Origin: Papio anubis
Taxonomy: Eukaryota > Chordata > Mammalia > Primates > Cercopithecidae
DNA length: 64,000 nt
Direction: 5' to 3'
Assembly (NCBI RefSeq): GCF_008728515.1
Contig: NC_044986.1
Span: forward strand, 62,547,159-62,611,158
The position numbers and the translations under genes are program-made. Shown here piece by piece: positions 46,216-58,406 of this stretch. Position 1 is the stretch's first letter, and each line of letters begins with the position of its first letter. A model generated the notes under the pieces. The model was not told the origin of the DNA and ran no database searches. It saw nothing but the letters and a program-made list of their open reading frames with translations.

Positions 46216-49200
46216 CTCCCACTATTATTGTTTGGGAGTCTAAGTCTCTTTGTAGGTCTCTAAGGACTTGCTTTATGAATCTGGATGCTCCTGTATTGTG
46301 TGCATATATATTTAAGATAGTTAACTCTTCCTGTTGCATTGACCCCTCTACCATTATGTAATGCCCTTCTTTGTCTTTTTTATCTTTTTTGGTTTAAAGT
46401 CTGGGTTATCAGAGAGTAGGACTGCAACTCCTGCTTTTCTTCTGCTTTCTATTTGCTTGGCAAATCTTTCTCAATCCCATTATTGTGAGCCTATGTGTAT
46501 CTTTGCATGTGAGATGGGTCTCCTGAATACAGGACACCGATGGGTCTTGACTCTTTATCCAATTTGTCAGTCTGTGTCTTTTAATTGGGGCATTTAGCCC
46601 ATTTACATTTAAGGTTAATATTGTTATGTGTGAATTTGATCCTGTCATTATGATGCTAGCTGGTTATTTTGCCCGTTAGTTGATGCAGTTTCTTCATAAT
46701 GCCGATGGTCTTTACAATTTGGTATGTTTTTGCAGTGGCTTTTACTAGTTTTTCCTTTCCATGTTTAGTGCTTCCTTTAGGAGCTCTTGTAAGGCAGGCC
46801 TGGTGGTGACAAAATCTCTCAGCATTTGCTTGTCTGTAAAGGATTTTATTTCTTCTTCACTTATGACTCTTAGTTTGGCAGGATATAAAATTTTGGGTTG
46901 AAAATTATTTTCTTTAAGAACGTTGAATATCAGTTCCCACCCTCTTTTGGCTTATAGGGTTTCTGCCAAAAGATCCACTGTTAGTCTGATGTGCTTCCTT
47001 TTGTGGTAACCCGACCTTTCTCTCTGGCTGCTCTTAACATTTTTTCCTTCATTTCAACCGTGGTGAATCTGATGTTTATGTGTCTTGGGGTTGCTCTTCT
47101 CAAGGAGTATCTTGTGGTGTTCTCTGTATTTCCTGAATTTGAATGTTGGCCTGCCTTGCTAGGTTGGGGAAGTTCTCATGGATAATATCGTGAAGCATGT
47201 TTTCCAACTTGGTTCCGTTCTCCCCATCACTTTCAGGTACACCAATCGAACGTAGGTTTGGTCTTTTCACATAGTCTCATATTTCTTGGAGGCTTTGTTC
47301 ATTCCTTTTCATTCTTTTTTCTCTAATCTTGTCTTTATGATTTATTTCTTTAAATTGATCTTCAATCTCTGATATCCTTTCTTCCACTTGATTGATTTGG
47401 CTAGTGATACTTGTGTATGCTTCACAAAGTTCTCATACTGTGTTTTTCAGCTCAGTCAGGTCATTTATGTTCTTCTCTAAACTGCTTATTAGCAGTTCCT
47501 AGGGAGACCTACGGGAACCTTTTATTAAGGTTCTTAGCTTCCTCGCATTTGGTTAGAACGTGGTGCTTTTGCTCAGAGGAGTTATTACTCACCTTCTGAA
47601 GCCTATTTCTGTGAATTTGTCAAACTCATTCTCCGTCTAATTTTGTTCCCTTGCTGGTGAGGAGTTGTGATCCTTTGGGGGAGAAGAGATGTTCTGGTGT
47701 TTGGAATTTTCAGCCTTTTTGAGCTGGTTTTTCCTCATCTTTGTGGATTTATCTACCTTTGGTCTTTGATGTTGGTGACCTTTGGATGGGGTTTTTGCAT
47801 GGGTGTCCTTTTTGTTGATGTTGATGCTATTGCTTTCTGTTTATTAGTTTTCCTTCCATCAGTCAGGGCCCTCTTCCGCAGGTCTGCTGGAGTTTGCTGG
47901 AGGTCCACTCCAGACCCTGTTTACCTGGGTGTCACCAGTGGAGGCTGCAGAACAGCAAAGATTGTGGCCTGCTCCTTCCTCTGGAAGCTTTGTTCCAGAG
48001 CAGCACCCACCAGATGCCAGCCAGAGCTCTCCTATATGAGGTGTCTGTCAACCCCTGCTGGGAGGTGTTTCCCAGTCAGGAGGCACCTGGGTCAGGTACC
48101 CACTTGAGGAGGCAGTCTGTCCCTTAGCAGAGCTCAAGAGCTGTCCTGGGAGATCCACTGGTTTCTTCAGAGCCGGTAGACAGAAACGTTTAAGTCTGCT
48201 GAAGCTGTGCCCACAGCTGCCGCTTCCCTCAGGTGCTCTGTCCCAGGGAGATGGGAGTTTTATTTATAAGTCCCTGACAGAGGCTTCTGCCTTTCTTTCA
48301 GAGATGCCCTGCCCAGAGAGGAGGAACCTATAGAGGCAGTCTGGCTACACAGGCTTTGCTGTGCTTTGGTGGGCTCCATCCAGTTTGAACTTCCAGGTGG
48401 CTTTGTTTACACTGTGAGGGGAAAACGCCTACTCAAGCCTCAGTAATGGTGGACTCCTCTCCTCCTGACCAAGCTGGAGCATCCCAGGTCGACTACAGAC
48501 TCCTGTGCTGGCAGCCAGAATTTCAAGCCAGTGGATCTCAGCTTGTTGGACTCCATGGGGGTGGGATCCACTGAGCTAGACCACTTGGCTCCCTGGCTTC
48601 AGACCCCTTTCCAGGCGAGTAAACAGTTCTGTCTTGCTAGCATTCCAAGCACCACTGGGGTATGAGGAAAAACTTCTGCAGCTAGTTCAGTGTCTGCCCA
48701 AACAGCTGCCCAGTTTTGTGTTTGAAATCTAGGGCCCTGGTAGTGTAGGCACCCAAGGGAATCTCCTGGTCTGCAGGTGCAAACACCATGGGAAAAGCAA
48801 AGCATATGGGCCAGAGTGCACCATTCCTCAAGGCACAGGCCCTCACAGCTTCCCTTGCCTAGGGGAGGGAGTTACCTGACCCCTTGCACTTCCCAGGTGA
48901 GGTGATGCCCCAACCTGCTTCGGCTCACCCTCCATGGGCTGCACCCACTGTGTAACCAGTTCCAATGAGATGAGCTGGGTACCTCAGCTGGAAATGCAGA
49001 AATCACCCATCTTCTGCACTGGTCTCCCTGGGAGCTGAAGACTGGAGCTATTCCCATTTAGCCATCTTCTAATCCTCACAATACACATTTTTAATATAAT
49101 GGCTATAATCTAATTATAACTTTTTAAGATAAAATACCTATAAAGAAATACTTCATAGAGAAAGTACAATATATCAAATAGTACTACTTGTCTTTGTATA

Positions 49201-50522
49201 ATGAGATTATAAATTGATATTTTCTAATATTTTCTTAAAAAATATAATATTTCCATCATTACAACAATGACTCTATGAAGGACACATATTTTAAAAACTG
49301 ATAGGTTAGCATGGTAAAAAATAAAGATTTAAATTTTAATCACAAATTTTGTGGAGGGTAGTTGTTTCCTAAGGATTATGATATAGAGGCTAGCATGTGT
49401 ATATTTCTGTAGATTTTGGTTTTCAGATTCTCTGACGTGATCTCAAGGATTCCTTATGATAAATAAAATAATTAACCAAATGAAAAATGAAGCAAATAAA
49501 AATAGTAATATAACTTTTTATATAGCATGTATGTTACACATGAGATCAGGCATAATAGACTATTATAGAGAAATATCTGGTTAATAAATCAAAAGAGTAA
49601 TTATGTAAATGGTTTAAATTAGGTCACTGGAGGGAAAACTAAAAATCACAAAATGGATTAATTGTTACCTCAACAATAAAGGAGTTCTTCGGGTTAATAT
49701 GTTACACTGATTTATGAAAGAGCATTAGATCATATATAAGGGCTGTTTACAAAATGTCAACAAAAAAATCAAATCACAGGTTTTTAGAAGTAGAAGCTGG
49801 TCAATATCTCAAAGAAAATCTGTATTACAACTGAAATAAGAATTAATATTCTTCCCATTAAATCACAAAGCCTTTTTATTTCATTCCTATAAAATCAAAT
49901 GAATGTGTAATTGAATATCACAATCCTTTACAACCTCAGGCAAGCTTCTTAATGTCTCAGAACCATACTTTGTTATCAGTTTCTCATATTGATAGCATTT
50001 ATGTTATTGCCAGCAGGGGCTATTAAAACAGCATTCCAATAAATATCATTGTTCACATAGCTTTTGCAATTTATCTCCACTTCAGATTTTTGAAGGTGAA
50101 ATTAATGCAAGCCAAAATGGGCTCAATGTGGCTGTCAGGAAAAATGATATCTTTGTAATATAATCAATTTTTCTTTGATTATTAATACAGTTGAGCATAT
50201 GTTTATTTATATAAATCAGGGAATTTCTTAATATATTCATTTTCTATTTCAGATTTGCCTATTTTTCTAGTAAAATTTTTTTATTGATTTGTAATATGTT
50301 GTATATAAAACCCGAAACACTTTAAACACCATATGTGTTGTATGCATGGTATTTTCTCTGTGTCTGCAGCTTATCTTTTCACTTAATGTTTACGTTATAT
50401 TGTTCATATCAAGTTTTAAATGCTGACAAAATAAAATCTGTCAAATTTTCCCTAGGGCTTCTAGCTCTTACAATGATTAAAATGACCAATCTTTAGGTAA
50501 CTTTTATAACTATATACTACCC

Positions 50523-50644
50523 ATCTGACTCCAGATTATATGCTTTTAACCACTTCACTATTCTTGTTTGAAAATATATACAATATTCTTGTTTGAAAAT
50601 CAAGAATAGGGTAGTAGTTAAAAGCATCTAATCTGGAGACAGAT
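50523..50644. repeat. Fold-back: 44-bp imperfect inverted repeat with 16-bp direct repeat
   Basis: Arms 50523-50566 and 50601-50644 are reverse complements with about five mismatches. ATTCTTGTTTGAAAAT occurs at 50560-50575 and again at 50585-50600. The right arm is the beginning of a sense MIR, so the left arm is an inverted copy of it. Confidence 0.93.
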
Positions 50645-50812
50645 TATGTAGGTTTAAATCCTGGGACACCCTCATCTGACTAGCTCCATGACATTAAGTG
50701 AGTTACAACTTTCCTGTGTACAATTTTCTTGTTTATACATTGAATACATATAATTAAAGGGCTTACATTAGGGCCTGGCACATATAAGTGCTAAATAAAC
50801 ATTTGTTAATAT
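50605..50812 (+). mobile_element. MIR, sense
   Basis: AGTAGTTAAAAGCATCTAATCTGGAGACAG, GGTTTAAATCCTGGG, GTGAGTTACAACTTTCC, GGGCCTGGCACATATAAGTGC and AATAAACATTTG run through the MIR consensus from near its 5' end to its 3' end. Confidence 0.87.
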
Positions 50813-50988
50813 TTGTTCCCTCCAAACATGTCTGTTACTCTAAGTAGATGTTTCTGTATAAATTCCAACCATGTGATTTTTATATCAGTATTTTATTCCA
50901 TTTTTCTCATTTATTAATAACTACAAGTGAGTTCCTACTATGTACTTCTCAAGTCAGGCATGAAAAATACAGTAATTAATAAATATTA

Positions 50989-51130
50989 GGGCTGGGGTGC
51001 CATGGCTCACACCTGTAGTCCCAACACCTGGGAGGCCAAGGTAGGAGCATTGTTTGAGGCCAGGAGTTTGAGACCAGACTTAGCAACACAGCAAGACCCT
51101 GTCTTTACAACAAATTTAATAATTTTAAAA
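50989..51130 (+). mobile_element. Free left Alu monomer (FLAM/AluJ-like), sense
   Basis: GGGCTGGGGTGCCATGGCTC to GCAAGACCCTGTCTTTACAAC, then an A/T-rich tail. There is no right monomer. Confidence 0.82.
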
Positions 51131-51984
51131 TAATTTTAAAAAATTAACACTGATGGTTCCTTTTATCATGGTGCTTGCTGTCTAATACAAGAATGAGTAA
51201 AATTGTGATGTGACAATTCACAGAAAAGAAAGATAAAAATGTTATGATAGATTGATCTGTTCAGGACCAGGAAGTTGCTTTCCTGAAGAAATAATGCTTA
51301 CACTGAAAATATAAAGAATAAATAAAAATTTCTGTGGAGAAAAGGGAAAGGAAGTCCATTTATACAAACCTAGCTAGGTAAAATTAATAAAATTACATTC
51401 TCCATTTATTTTGAAATTAGCCTTGGAAATACAAAGTAATTTTTAAGCAAGAGTTCTAAATATTTCTTTGCTATTCCAAGACTAAATAATTAAGAACTCC
51501 TCCAATTCCAGTTATTTGTGTGAATTACATAATGCAAACATTTGTAAAGAACAGATTGCTTTTAGAAAGTCTGATCTTGAATTTAATTTTTCTTCGTTTA
51601 CTGTCTTGCAGACATATCCATTGTATGCTTTCAAAACATTCTTATATTTTTCCAGAATATAAAAACACTGTGTGCAAATGTTCAATATACATGTAGCTGG
51701 AAATAGATAACATTTGGGTGGAAGGCAATCTAATGTATACAAAGAGTAGATTCATGGCTGTGTATTTGCCAGATTAGAAGTAAGGCTAGACTTCTGATTT
51801 CTGAAGACCTTTGGTAAAGCAAAATATAAGAGACAGAGGTTTAGACTTGTTCACTGCTATCTAAAATAGAAACTCTTGCAGAAAAAAATTGCATTTACTT
51901 CATCCATCCTTTCCATAATTATTCACTTTGAAACTACTGGAATAGTATGTAAAATATTAATAGTGCATTATTTGAAAACCTATG

Positions 51985-52278
51985 CAGTTGACCCTCTTTC
52001 TCCTGGGGTTCTGCATCCATGGTTGCTTCTATATTGAACATGTACAGACATTTTTCTTGTAACTATTTCCTAAAAAATATAGTATAACTATTTACATAGC
52101 ATTTTCAGTGTATTAGTTATTATAAGTAACCCTGAGACAACTTAAAGTATACACGGAGATATGCATAGGTTATATGCCAATACTACACTGTTTTATATAA
52201 GAGACTTGAACATCCATGGATTTTGGCATCTGCAGAGGGTCCTGGAACCAATCCCCCATGGAAACTGAGGGATGGATG
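51985..52278 (+). mobile_element. Tigger-type non-autonomous DNA transposon
   Basis: CAGTTGACCCTC...TGCATCCATGG at the start and GGTCCTGGAACCAATCCCCCATGG...GAGGGATGGATG at the end form decayed terminal inverted repeats. ATTGAACATGTACAGAC and CATAGGTTATATGC lie between. TA follows the right end. Confidence 0.85.
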
Positions 52279-53084
52279 TATAATATGGGTTAGGTTTTAT
52301 TTTTTTTAAAGTTCTTCCAAAGTTCTTGTCCTCAACCTTTTTAAATAAAACCTACATAAAATATTCTCAATTAACATAACAGTAAAAGTATTTTGGAGCA
52401 GTTCAAATTCCTTGGCTTTTAATTTACAAACCTGAAGGCCGAATTCTATGTAATAGATTACAAAATAAAACAGATCCATTTATATGAAACAAGCAAGTTT
52501 TTTCTCATATTGTTTGCACCAAAGAAAGTTGAATTGATGAATAGAAAAAAAAAATAGCCTTATTTCCCTACTTCCTCAACACAATAACAATGAAAGACAA
52601 CTGAAATTATACTTTAATGACCTTTTGATCTACTCTCATTTAATCTGCTTTTATATTCCTCGGATTTGGCAGAACTCACAATAATCAGATGAGATTGGCT
52701 GAGAGTAAAACCATATGTCTCTTTTTGAAAGATTTACTAGTTCACATTTTTAAAAAGTTAGAATTAGAAATTTTAGTCATTGGAAAGTAATGAAGAAATA
52801 ATGGAGTAATGATGTAAAAAAATGTAAAAATCCTAGAAAATATATGCCCAATAAAATGAGAATGCCTTAAAAAATGAGGAAAAAATGCCAAGTAAAATGA
52901 GAGATGAGAGAAATAAATTAGAAATTAAAGGTGCTGGGGGGACTTGCATCTACATTGAGTGCTGAATCCACAAATTATGGGAAAAATCACCATTTTTGGT
53001 GTTTCTTAGTGCTGATTGGAAATCTGCAATGTATGTAAATACCAACCAATAAAGAAAGAAGATGGGAGAAGAGTAAGGGAACTA

Positions 53085-53155
53085 ACACATCAAATACTAC
53101 AGGCACTGTGCTGGATCCTTTACTACAGACATTATTATGTGATCAAATTATATGA
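53085..53155 (-). mobile_element. MIR fragment, antisense
   Basis: CAAATACTACAGGCACTGTGCTGGATCC...ACATTATTATGTGATC resembles the reverse complement of the MIR 3' part. Short, so tentative. Confidence 0.5.
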
Positions 53156-54639
53156 AACAAATCGTCATTTTGTTTTCCAATTGTTTGATTTTTGACATTT
53201 CAACAATTGAAATTAAAAGTGCTTTTTACAGTTAATTTTAGCTTCATAAATAATGGTAAGTAAAATATTTCCAATGAGTGCCTTTGGAAAGCTTTTTCAA
53301 TTCCAGGAAAGGCTATGATTTTTTGGCTTATATAAATTATAACCTTCAGCAAAAGGTAGTAACTACTGCATTACCAAAGGGCACTCATCCAGAAAATCTG
53401 GATTCCGGAGAACACCATCATCTTAGAAAAACCATTTAATGACTCAGAGTCCAGCAATATATCTTTTAAAATAATACCACATAATAAAGAATATTAATTG
53501 GCCATTTTTCTAGCAAGAATACATGCATTTCTTTTGATCTTCTACATGAAAATGCACGTACTGGATTGACAAATGACAGTAAAATACTGAAAATTCTAAT
53601 TTCAAAAAGGGTTTCATTTATCAATAGAACATAATATTGGCTTTGATTTTCAGATTGCCTACCGTGGAACAAAATTAAGTTACCACATTCTCCATCAGAG
53701 ATCTTAGTCTAAATTCATAATCTTTTTTTTTTTTTGAGGTAATTGTTTCAATAATTATTTTTTTAACTGACCATCAAAAAGTGAAATCTTCTATCACTCC
53801 TAACTTCCATTCTGCAGTTTAGAGAATAATGAAAGCAGTTAACATCCCCACTTTCCCCAGATAATTGTCTAAAAACTGCCAGCCAAACATCTGAAAAGGA
53901 TAAGCCATTTTTAGAAACTCATGTAATTTAAATTTATTTTCTCATTTAGTATTTTGCAGTTATGTTTAATTCACATGCTAGAAGAGTTCTGGTATTTTTT
54001 CCAGAAAATAAAAACACTTTGTTTGGAGTACTAACATAAATATAGCTTGAAGAAATAACCTGTAAACTGAAAGTGAATCTAATCTATATAATATCAGTTT
54101 GTTGTTCTGTTTCCCTTGTATAATATAGTAAGGCTTTAGATCTCACTTTACTATACTGATATTAAGGGGTCACCATACAGCAAAACACTAAGCATTTTAC
54201 ATTTCAGCTTTTTCAGAAATAACATTGTATTCATTTCACAGTGAATAAGAAGATAAGGATGATAGCAGAGACCATCACAGAATATAACAAGAAATTGCAT
54301 TTTACAATAGGTAAGAAAATGTTCCCTAGAATATTTACACTTAAAAGAAAAGTCTTGCTCCTCTGATATCACATCTCAAAGAAGAAATAGCAATAGAAGA
54401 AAACTGTGCTAAGCTTTAGACTGTGTTGTAGCAATATTTAAAATGCTGCCTCATTTCCTCACAAGCTAGAGAAGTTACTTTGCTCCAACTTACTATTTCT
54501 TCTTTTTCAAGTAAATGTTGCTGAAATAGATTTGTAAAGATTTCTGATTAACCTAATTACTTTAATCCCAACTCACTCTTCAAGACACAAGTACAACTTT
54601 TTGGAAGATAAAGTAACATAAGACTACAAACATTTTTCC

Positions 54640-54770
54640 AGTTTTAGCATTTGCCAAAATTGTGATCATGGACCAGCTATTTGTTCTCTCTGTATCTCAG
54701 TTTCCTCCAATATAAATGGAACTTAACAACAGTAGATATCATCTATAGCTTTTGAGTGGATTCAATAGCA
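54640..54770 (+). mobile_element. MIR fragment, sense
   Basis: TGTGATCATGGACCAGCTATTTG, TCTCTGTATCTCAGTTTCCTCC and GAGTGGATTCAATAG match the MIR core in order. Confidence 0.75.
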
Positions 54771-54929
54771 CGTGCACACACACATACACACAAACACACT
54801 CACATTTAGCAGATTGCCTTCATGTGATAGTCTTTAAGTCAATCTAACCAATATTTGATTACAATAGTGATTAATAGTGGTAGTAGTAGTTGTGTGAATT
54901 AAGACAAGATGATCACATAAGTAGCTATA

Positions 54930-55075
54930 ACAAATATTTAGTGAACAGTTACTATGTGCAAGACACATTTTATGCTTGACACATGTCATTTTATTTAATC
55001 ATGTTAACAACACAATAAGGTAAATGTTATTATAATTGTCCTCATTTTATGGATAAGGAGAGCTGGGATACAGAG
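54930..55075 (-). mobile_element. MIR fragment, antisense
   Basis: ATTTAGTGAACAGTTACTATGTGCAAGACAC, TTTAATCATGTTAACAACACAATAAGGTAAATG and CCTCATTTTATGGATAAGGAGAG are MIR in reverse complement. Confidence 0.8.
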
Positions 55076-56052
55076 ATTATGACAGAGAAATGAATGTAAT
55101 ACCGGAGAGAAACAAGAGAGACCTGTTATAGAAGGTAAGAAAATAAGTTAGGAGATAAAAACATATCTTTCAGATGCTATATAAAAATGGTCTACATTCA
55201 GAAGCAATTTGTTAATCAAATGTAAAACACAAGGATAATTAATGAAAATAATATTTTCATTATTGGTTTTAAGTTGTTTAAGGTTTTTAAGTATGTTAAG
55301 TATTAAGTATTTTTAGTTTTAAGTATTTTAAGTAGTTTTAAGTATTTTAAAACTTCAAGACTGATTTTTTGGACTCCTAGATACATAATCCCATTTTTAT
55401 AAGAAACTACTCAAAAATTAAAATATACAAATTTTGGCTGCTAGCCAATCCAAACACTTTCAATCCTTTTACCACATCATAAAGCAAATGCTAACTCCTA
55501 CCTCCTAAGCATCCCAACAGGGCCAAACTCTTCATGCTTTCAAGGATGTTATCTGTAAGCATGGTCCACAGGGTAGTTTAAAATTTCTGATTCTGCTTCC
55601 AAATTTGAACTGCGCTTACATCGCACTCACTCTCATCTTGTTTTCCCCAGCACTTTCTTCTCCCTCATCTTCCTATTTCTGATGGTTCCCTGGCCAGTTC
55701 TTCAGCCAAAAAGCCTTTGGTTACCTGGTTTTGCTAAGGACTTTCACAACTGAGGCCGAGTGGCAGTGTAATTGCCTGATGGGTTTGTATGATATTTATA
55801 TTTCTTCTATATTTTTATTTTCAACTTCAGTACCATTGAGAAATTTCATATTATTACATTTATGTGCAATTGGCATTCTTTATAGTCTATTCATATCCTA
55901 TTCATATTATTTTGTGTACTGTATTTTTTCCACTAGACTTTTTGTCAAGGCAGCCTGAAACCTAGTAATGATAATAAATCTGTGGCCCCAAGAGGGTGGG
56001 ATGAACCTGTATTACTTTTATTTCTCTTGTGCCTTCCTGGAGAAATTGTCTT

Positions 56053-57060
56053 TACAAAAATTATGACAGTGAAATAAATCTGACCTAAGTGACTCTATCT
56101 TGCTTCTAACCCCCAAGCTGCCCTTGCTCATTCTTGGGTATATACCAAGCTAATTATGGGAGAAATTTAGTTCATGGCCTAACTTTGGAACAGAGATGAT
56201 AACAGTTCCTTCCTGAACAAAACCTCTCCTTGCTTGGAGATCAGACTTCCTTTGTAAAACTAACAAAGTAGCCATAAGATTAGAAATTATTTCTCAGGAA
56301 TCATGCAGCCAGAGGCCACAAGATTCCTAACCTCTCTGATTGTTCCTGTGAATAACGTCACTATTGTAAAACTTAAGGTTGATTTTTGAGGTATGTTTTT
56401 TAGGCCTTGCCTTCTGATGGACCAGGTGGTGCCACCCAGACTGGTAAACCAACTCATCTGGTCTCATGGCCCCCACCCAGGAACTGGCTCCACGCAAGAA
56501 GATAAACTTTGACACCCTATAATTTCATCCCTCACCCAACTAATCAGCATTTCCCATCCCCTAGCCCCATACCTGCTAAACTATCCTTAAAAAATCCAAG
56601 CCTCCAGCTAGGCGCAGCGGCTCATGTCTGTAATCCTAACACTTTCAGAGGCTGAGGCGGGCGGATCACGGCATCAGGAGATTGAGACCATCCCGGCTAA
56701 CACGGTGAAACCCGTCTCTACTAAAAATCACAAAAAAATTGCCAGGTGTGGTGGCATGCGCCTGTAGTCCCAGCTACTCAGGAAGGGGAGGCAGGAGAAT
56801 CACTTGAACCCGGGAGGCAGATCGCGCCACTGCACTCCAGCCTGGGCAACAGAGCGAGACTCGGTCTCGAAAAAGAAAAAAAAAAAAAAAAAAAAAATCT
56901 AAGCCTCCAAATTTTCAGGGAGGCTGACTTGAGTAATAAAACTCTGGTCTCTTGTTTAGCTAGCTCTGTGTTTATTAAACTCTTCCTCTATTGCAATAAC
57001 ACTGTCTTAGTAGAGCAGCTTTTCTGTGGAGCAGACAAGATAATCCCATTGGGCAATTAC
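56053..57060 (+). mobile_element. ERV LTR, same family as 28.7 kb, interrupted by Alu
   Basis: TTATGACAGTGAAATAAATCTGACC, ACTCTATCTTGCTTCTAACC, CTCTCCTTGCTTGGAG, AACGTCACTATTGTAAAAC, AATAAAACTCTGGTCTC (polyadenylation signal) and CCCATTGGGCAATTACA line up with the 28731-29410 LTR. Removing the Alu gives about 0.7 kb. Family name not resolved. Confidence 0.75.
56606..56897 (+). mobile_element. AluY-like, sense, nested in the LTR, internally deleted
   Basis: GCTAGGCGCAGCGGCTCATG to GAGCGAGACTCGGTCTCG and A-tail. About 20-25 bp of the right monomer between GGGAGGCAG and ATCGCGCC are missing. Target duplication AAAATCCAAGCCTCCA / AAAATCTAAGCCTCCA (one mismatch) flanks it. Confidence 0.95.
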
Positions 57061-57507
57061 ACTGCCACTGGGCATCAGTTGTGAAAGTCCTTAGCAGAAC
57101 CAGGTAACTAAAGCCCCAGCTTTTTGGCTGGAGATCTGGCCAGGGAACCATCAGAAATATGAAGATGAGGGAGAAGGAAGTGCTGGGGAAAATGACACTG
57201 CAATGTTGATTGTGAACTCCTGGTATCAACTCCAAACCATGCTTATGTGGATCTGAATGTAATCAGTCTAATCGAAGGAACAGACCACTTCTCAGGTCAG
57301 AGACTAATAACCACTAACATTGGACACATTGGAATAACACAGCAAAAGCTTTAAAAATTGAACTGACATTGGAACCACAGACAATAGAATGCTAGATGGA
57401 ATTATCAACTGATCTTAAGCGTGTTGATTGCCTGATAAAACAAAAATATAAAAATTCTCCATAGAAGGTAAACAAAGCCTCTTAATATAATATTAAATAT
57501 CTGTAGA

Positions 57508-57961
57508 TACTTTAGTAGGCAGAATAATGACTCCAAAGATACCCAGATTGTCATCCTCAGGACCTGTGAATATGTTACCTTACATGGCAAAAAGGGATTT
57601 GCAGATGTAATTAAGGACCTCAAGATGGGGAGATCATCCTGAATTATCTGGATAGATCCATAGTCATCACAGGTGAAAGAGAGAGGCAGAAGAGTAGGTC
57701 AGCGTGATGAGTTGTGAGAAGAACTCAACCAACCATTGCTAGTTTGGATGATGGAGGAAAGAGGCCAAGAGCCAAGGAGCTCACAAAAGTGAAAAAAGGA
57801 AATAGATTATCCCCTACAGTCTCTAGGAAGGAACACAGCCTTGCTGATACCTTGATTTAGTCCAGTGTGACTAGACTTCTAGACTGCAGAACTGTAAGAT
57901 AATAAATGTGTATTATTTTAAACAACTAAGACTCTAACTTATTATTGCAGCAATAAAACTG
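57508..57961 (+). mobile_element. MaLR solo LTR, MLT1-type, sense
   Basis: TAGGCAGAATAATGACTCCAA, GTGAATATGTTACCTTACATGG, TTTGCAGATGTAATTAAGG, TGGGGAGATCATCCTGAATTATC, CCTTGATTTAGTCCAGTG and AGAACTGTAAGATAATAAATG are in MLT1 order. Confidence 0.9.
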
Positions 57962-58117
57962 AAAGGTCTGTTAAATGCCACTAAAATTGATAAAACTCTA
58001 GCAAGATTGTCAAAGAAATAAAAGGAGAAAGTCAAATTACAATATTATGAATGAAATAGGGAATTATCACCATAGCATCATAGGCATTAAGAGGATAGTG
58101 AGAGAAAACTAGGACAA

Positions 58118-58406
58118 TTTTTTTTTTTTTTTTTTTTGAGACAGAGTCTCGCTCTGTCGCCCAGGCTGGAGTGCAGTGGCGCGATCTCGGCTCACTGCAA
58201 GCTCCGCCTCCCGGGTTCACGCCATTCTCCTGCCTCAGCCTCCCGAGTAGCTGGGACTACAGGCGCCCACAACCGCGCCCGGCTAATTTTTTGTATTTTT
58301 AGTAGAGACGGGGTTTCACCGTGGTCTCGATCTCCTGACCTTGTGATCCGCCCGCCTCGGCCTCCCAAAGTGCTGGGATTACAGGCGTGAGCCACCGCGC
58401 CCGGCC
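58118..58406 (-). mobile_element. AluYd-type Alu, near consensus, antisense
   Basis: T20 then GAGACAGAGTCTCGCTCTGTC to GCCACCGCGCCCGGCC with very few differences from AluY. In Alu sense, GAGACCA is joined directly to CGGTGAAACC: the 12 bp that define the AluYd lineage are deleted. ACTAGGACAATTTT occurs unaltered on both sides (58108-58121 and 58409-58422). Confidence 0.93.

Larger units (their letters stand above)
44213..49073 (-). mobile_element. Primate L1 (older L1PA/L1PB) 5' part, antisense
   Basis: From left to right this reads backwards through ORF2, ORF1 and 5' UTR to the L1 5' end (...CATTTAGCCATCTT). ORF2 begins near 46648 on the minus strand with ILTLNVNGLNAPIKRHRLTNW and QETHL (endonuclease). 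The reverse-transcriptase active site FADD is readable around 44460-44500 (LSLFADDMIVYL). All frames are broken by stops and indels. The ORF1 area (47.1-47.8 kb) and the 5' UTR (47.8-49.07 kb) look older than L1PA1-8. ORF2 C-terminus and 3' UTR are absent at the left edge. It lies in the same orientation as CTNNA3. Confidence 0.92.
55641..57192. repeat. Inverted repeat (~140-bp arms, ~92% identical) around an LTR
   Basis: Arms 55641-55776 and 57052-57192 are reverse complements with about ten substitutions and one 5-bp indel. They share TTTTCCCCAGCACTT, CTGATGGTTCCCTGGCCAG, CTAAGGACTTTCACAACTGA and AGTGGCAGTGTAATTGCC. Weaker similarity may extend outward (AAGCATGGT near 55557 and in the complement near 57238). 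The right arm includes the last bases of the LTR. Confidence 0.93.

Noticed and set aside
47667..48127. 146-codon frame with several hydrophobic stretches
   Set aside because: It is the reverse complement of an L1 5' UTR/ORF1 start; no independent gene evidence.
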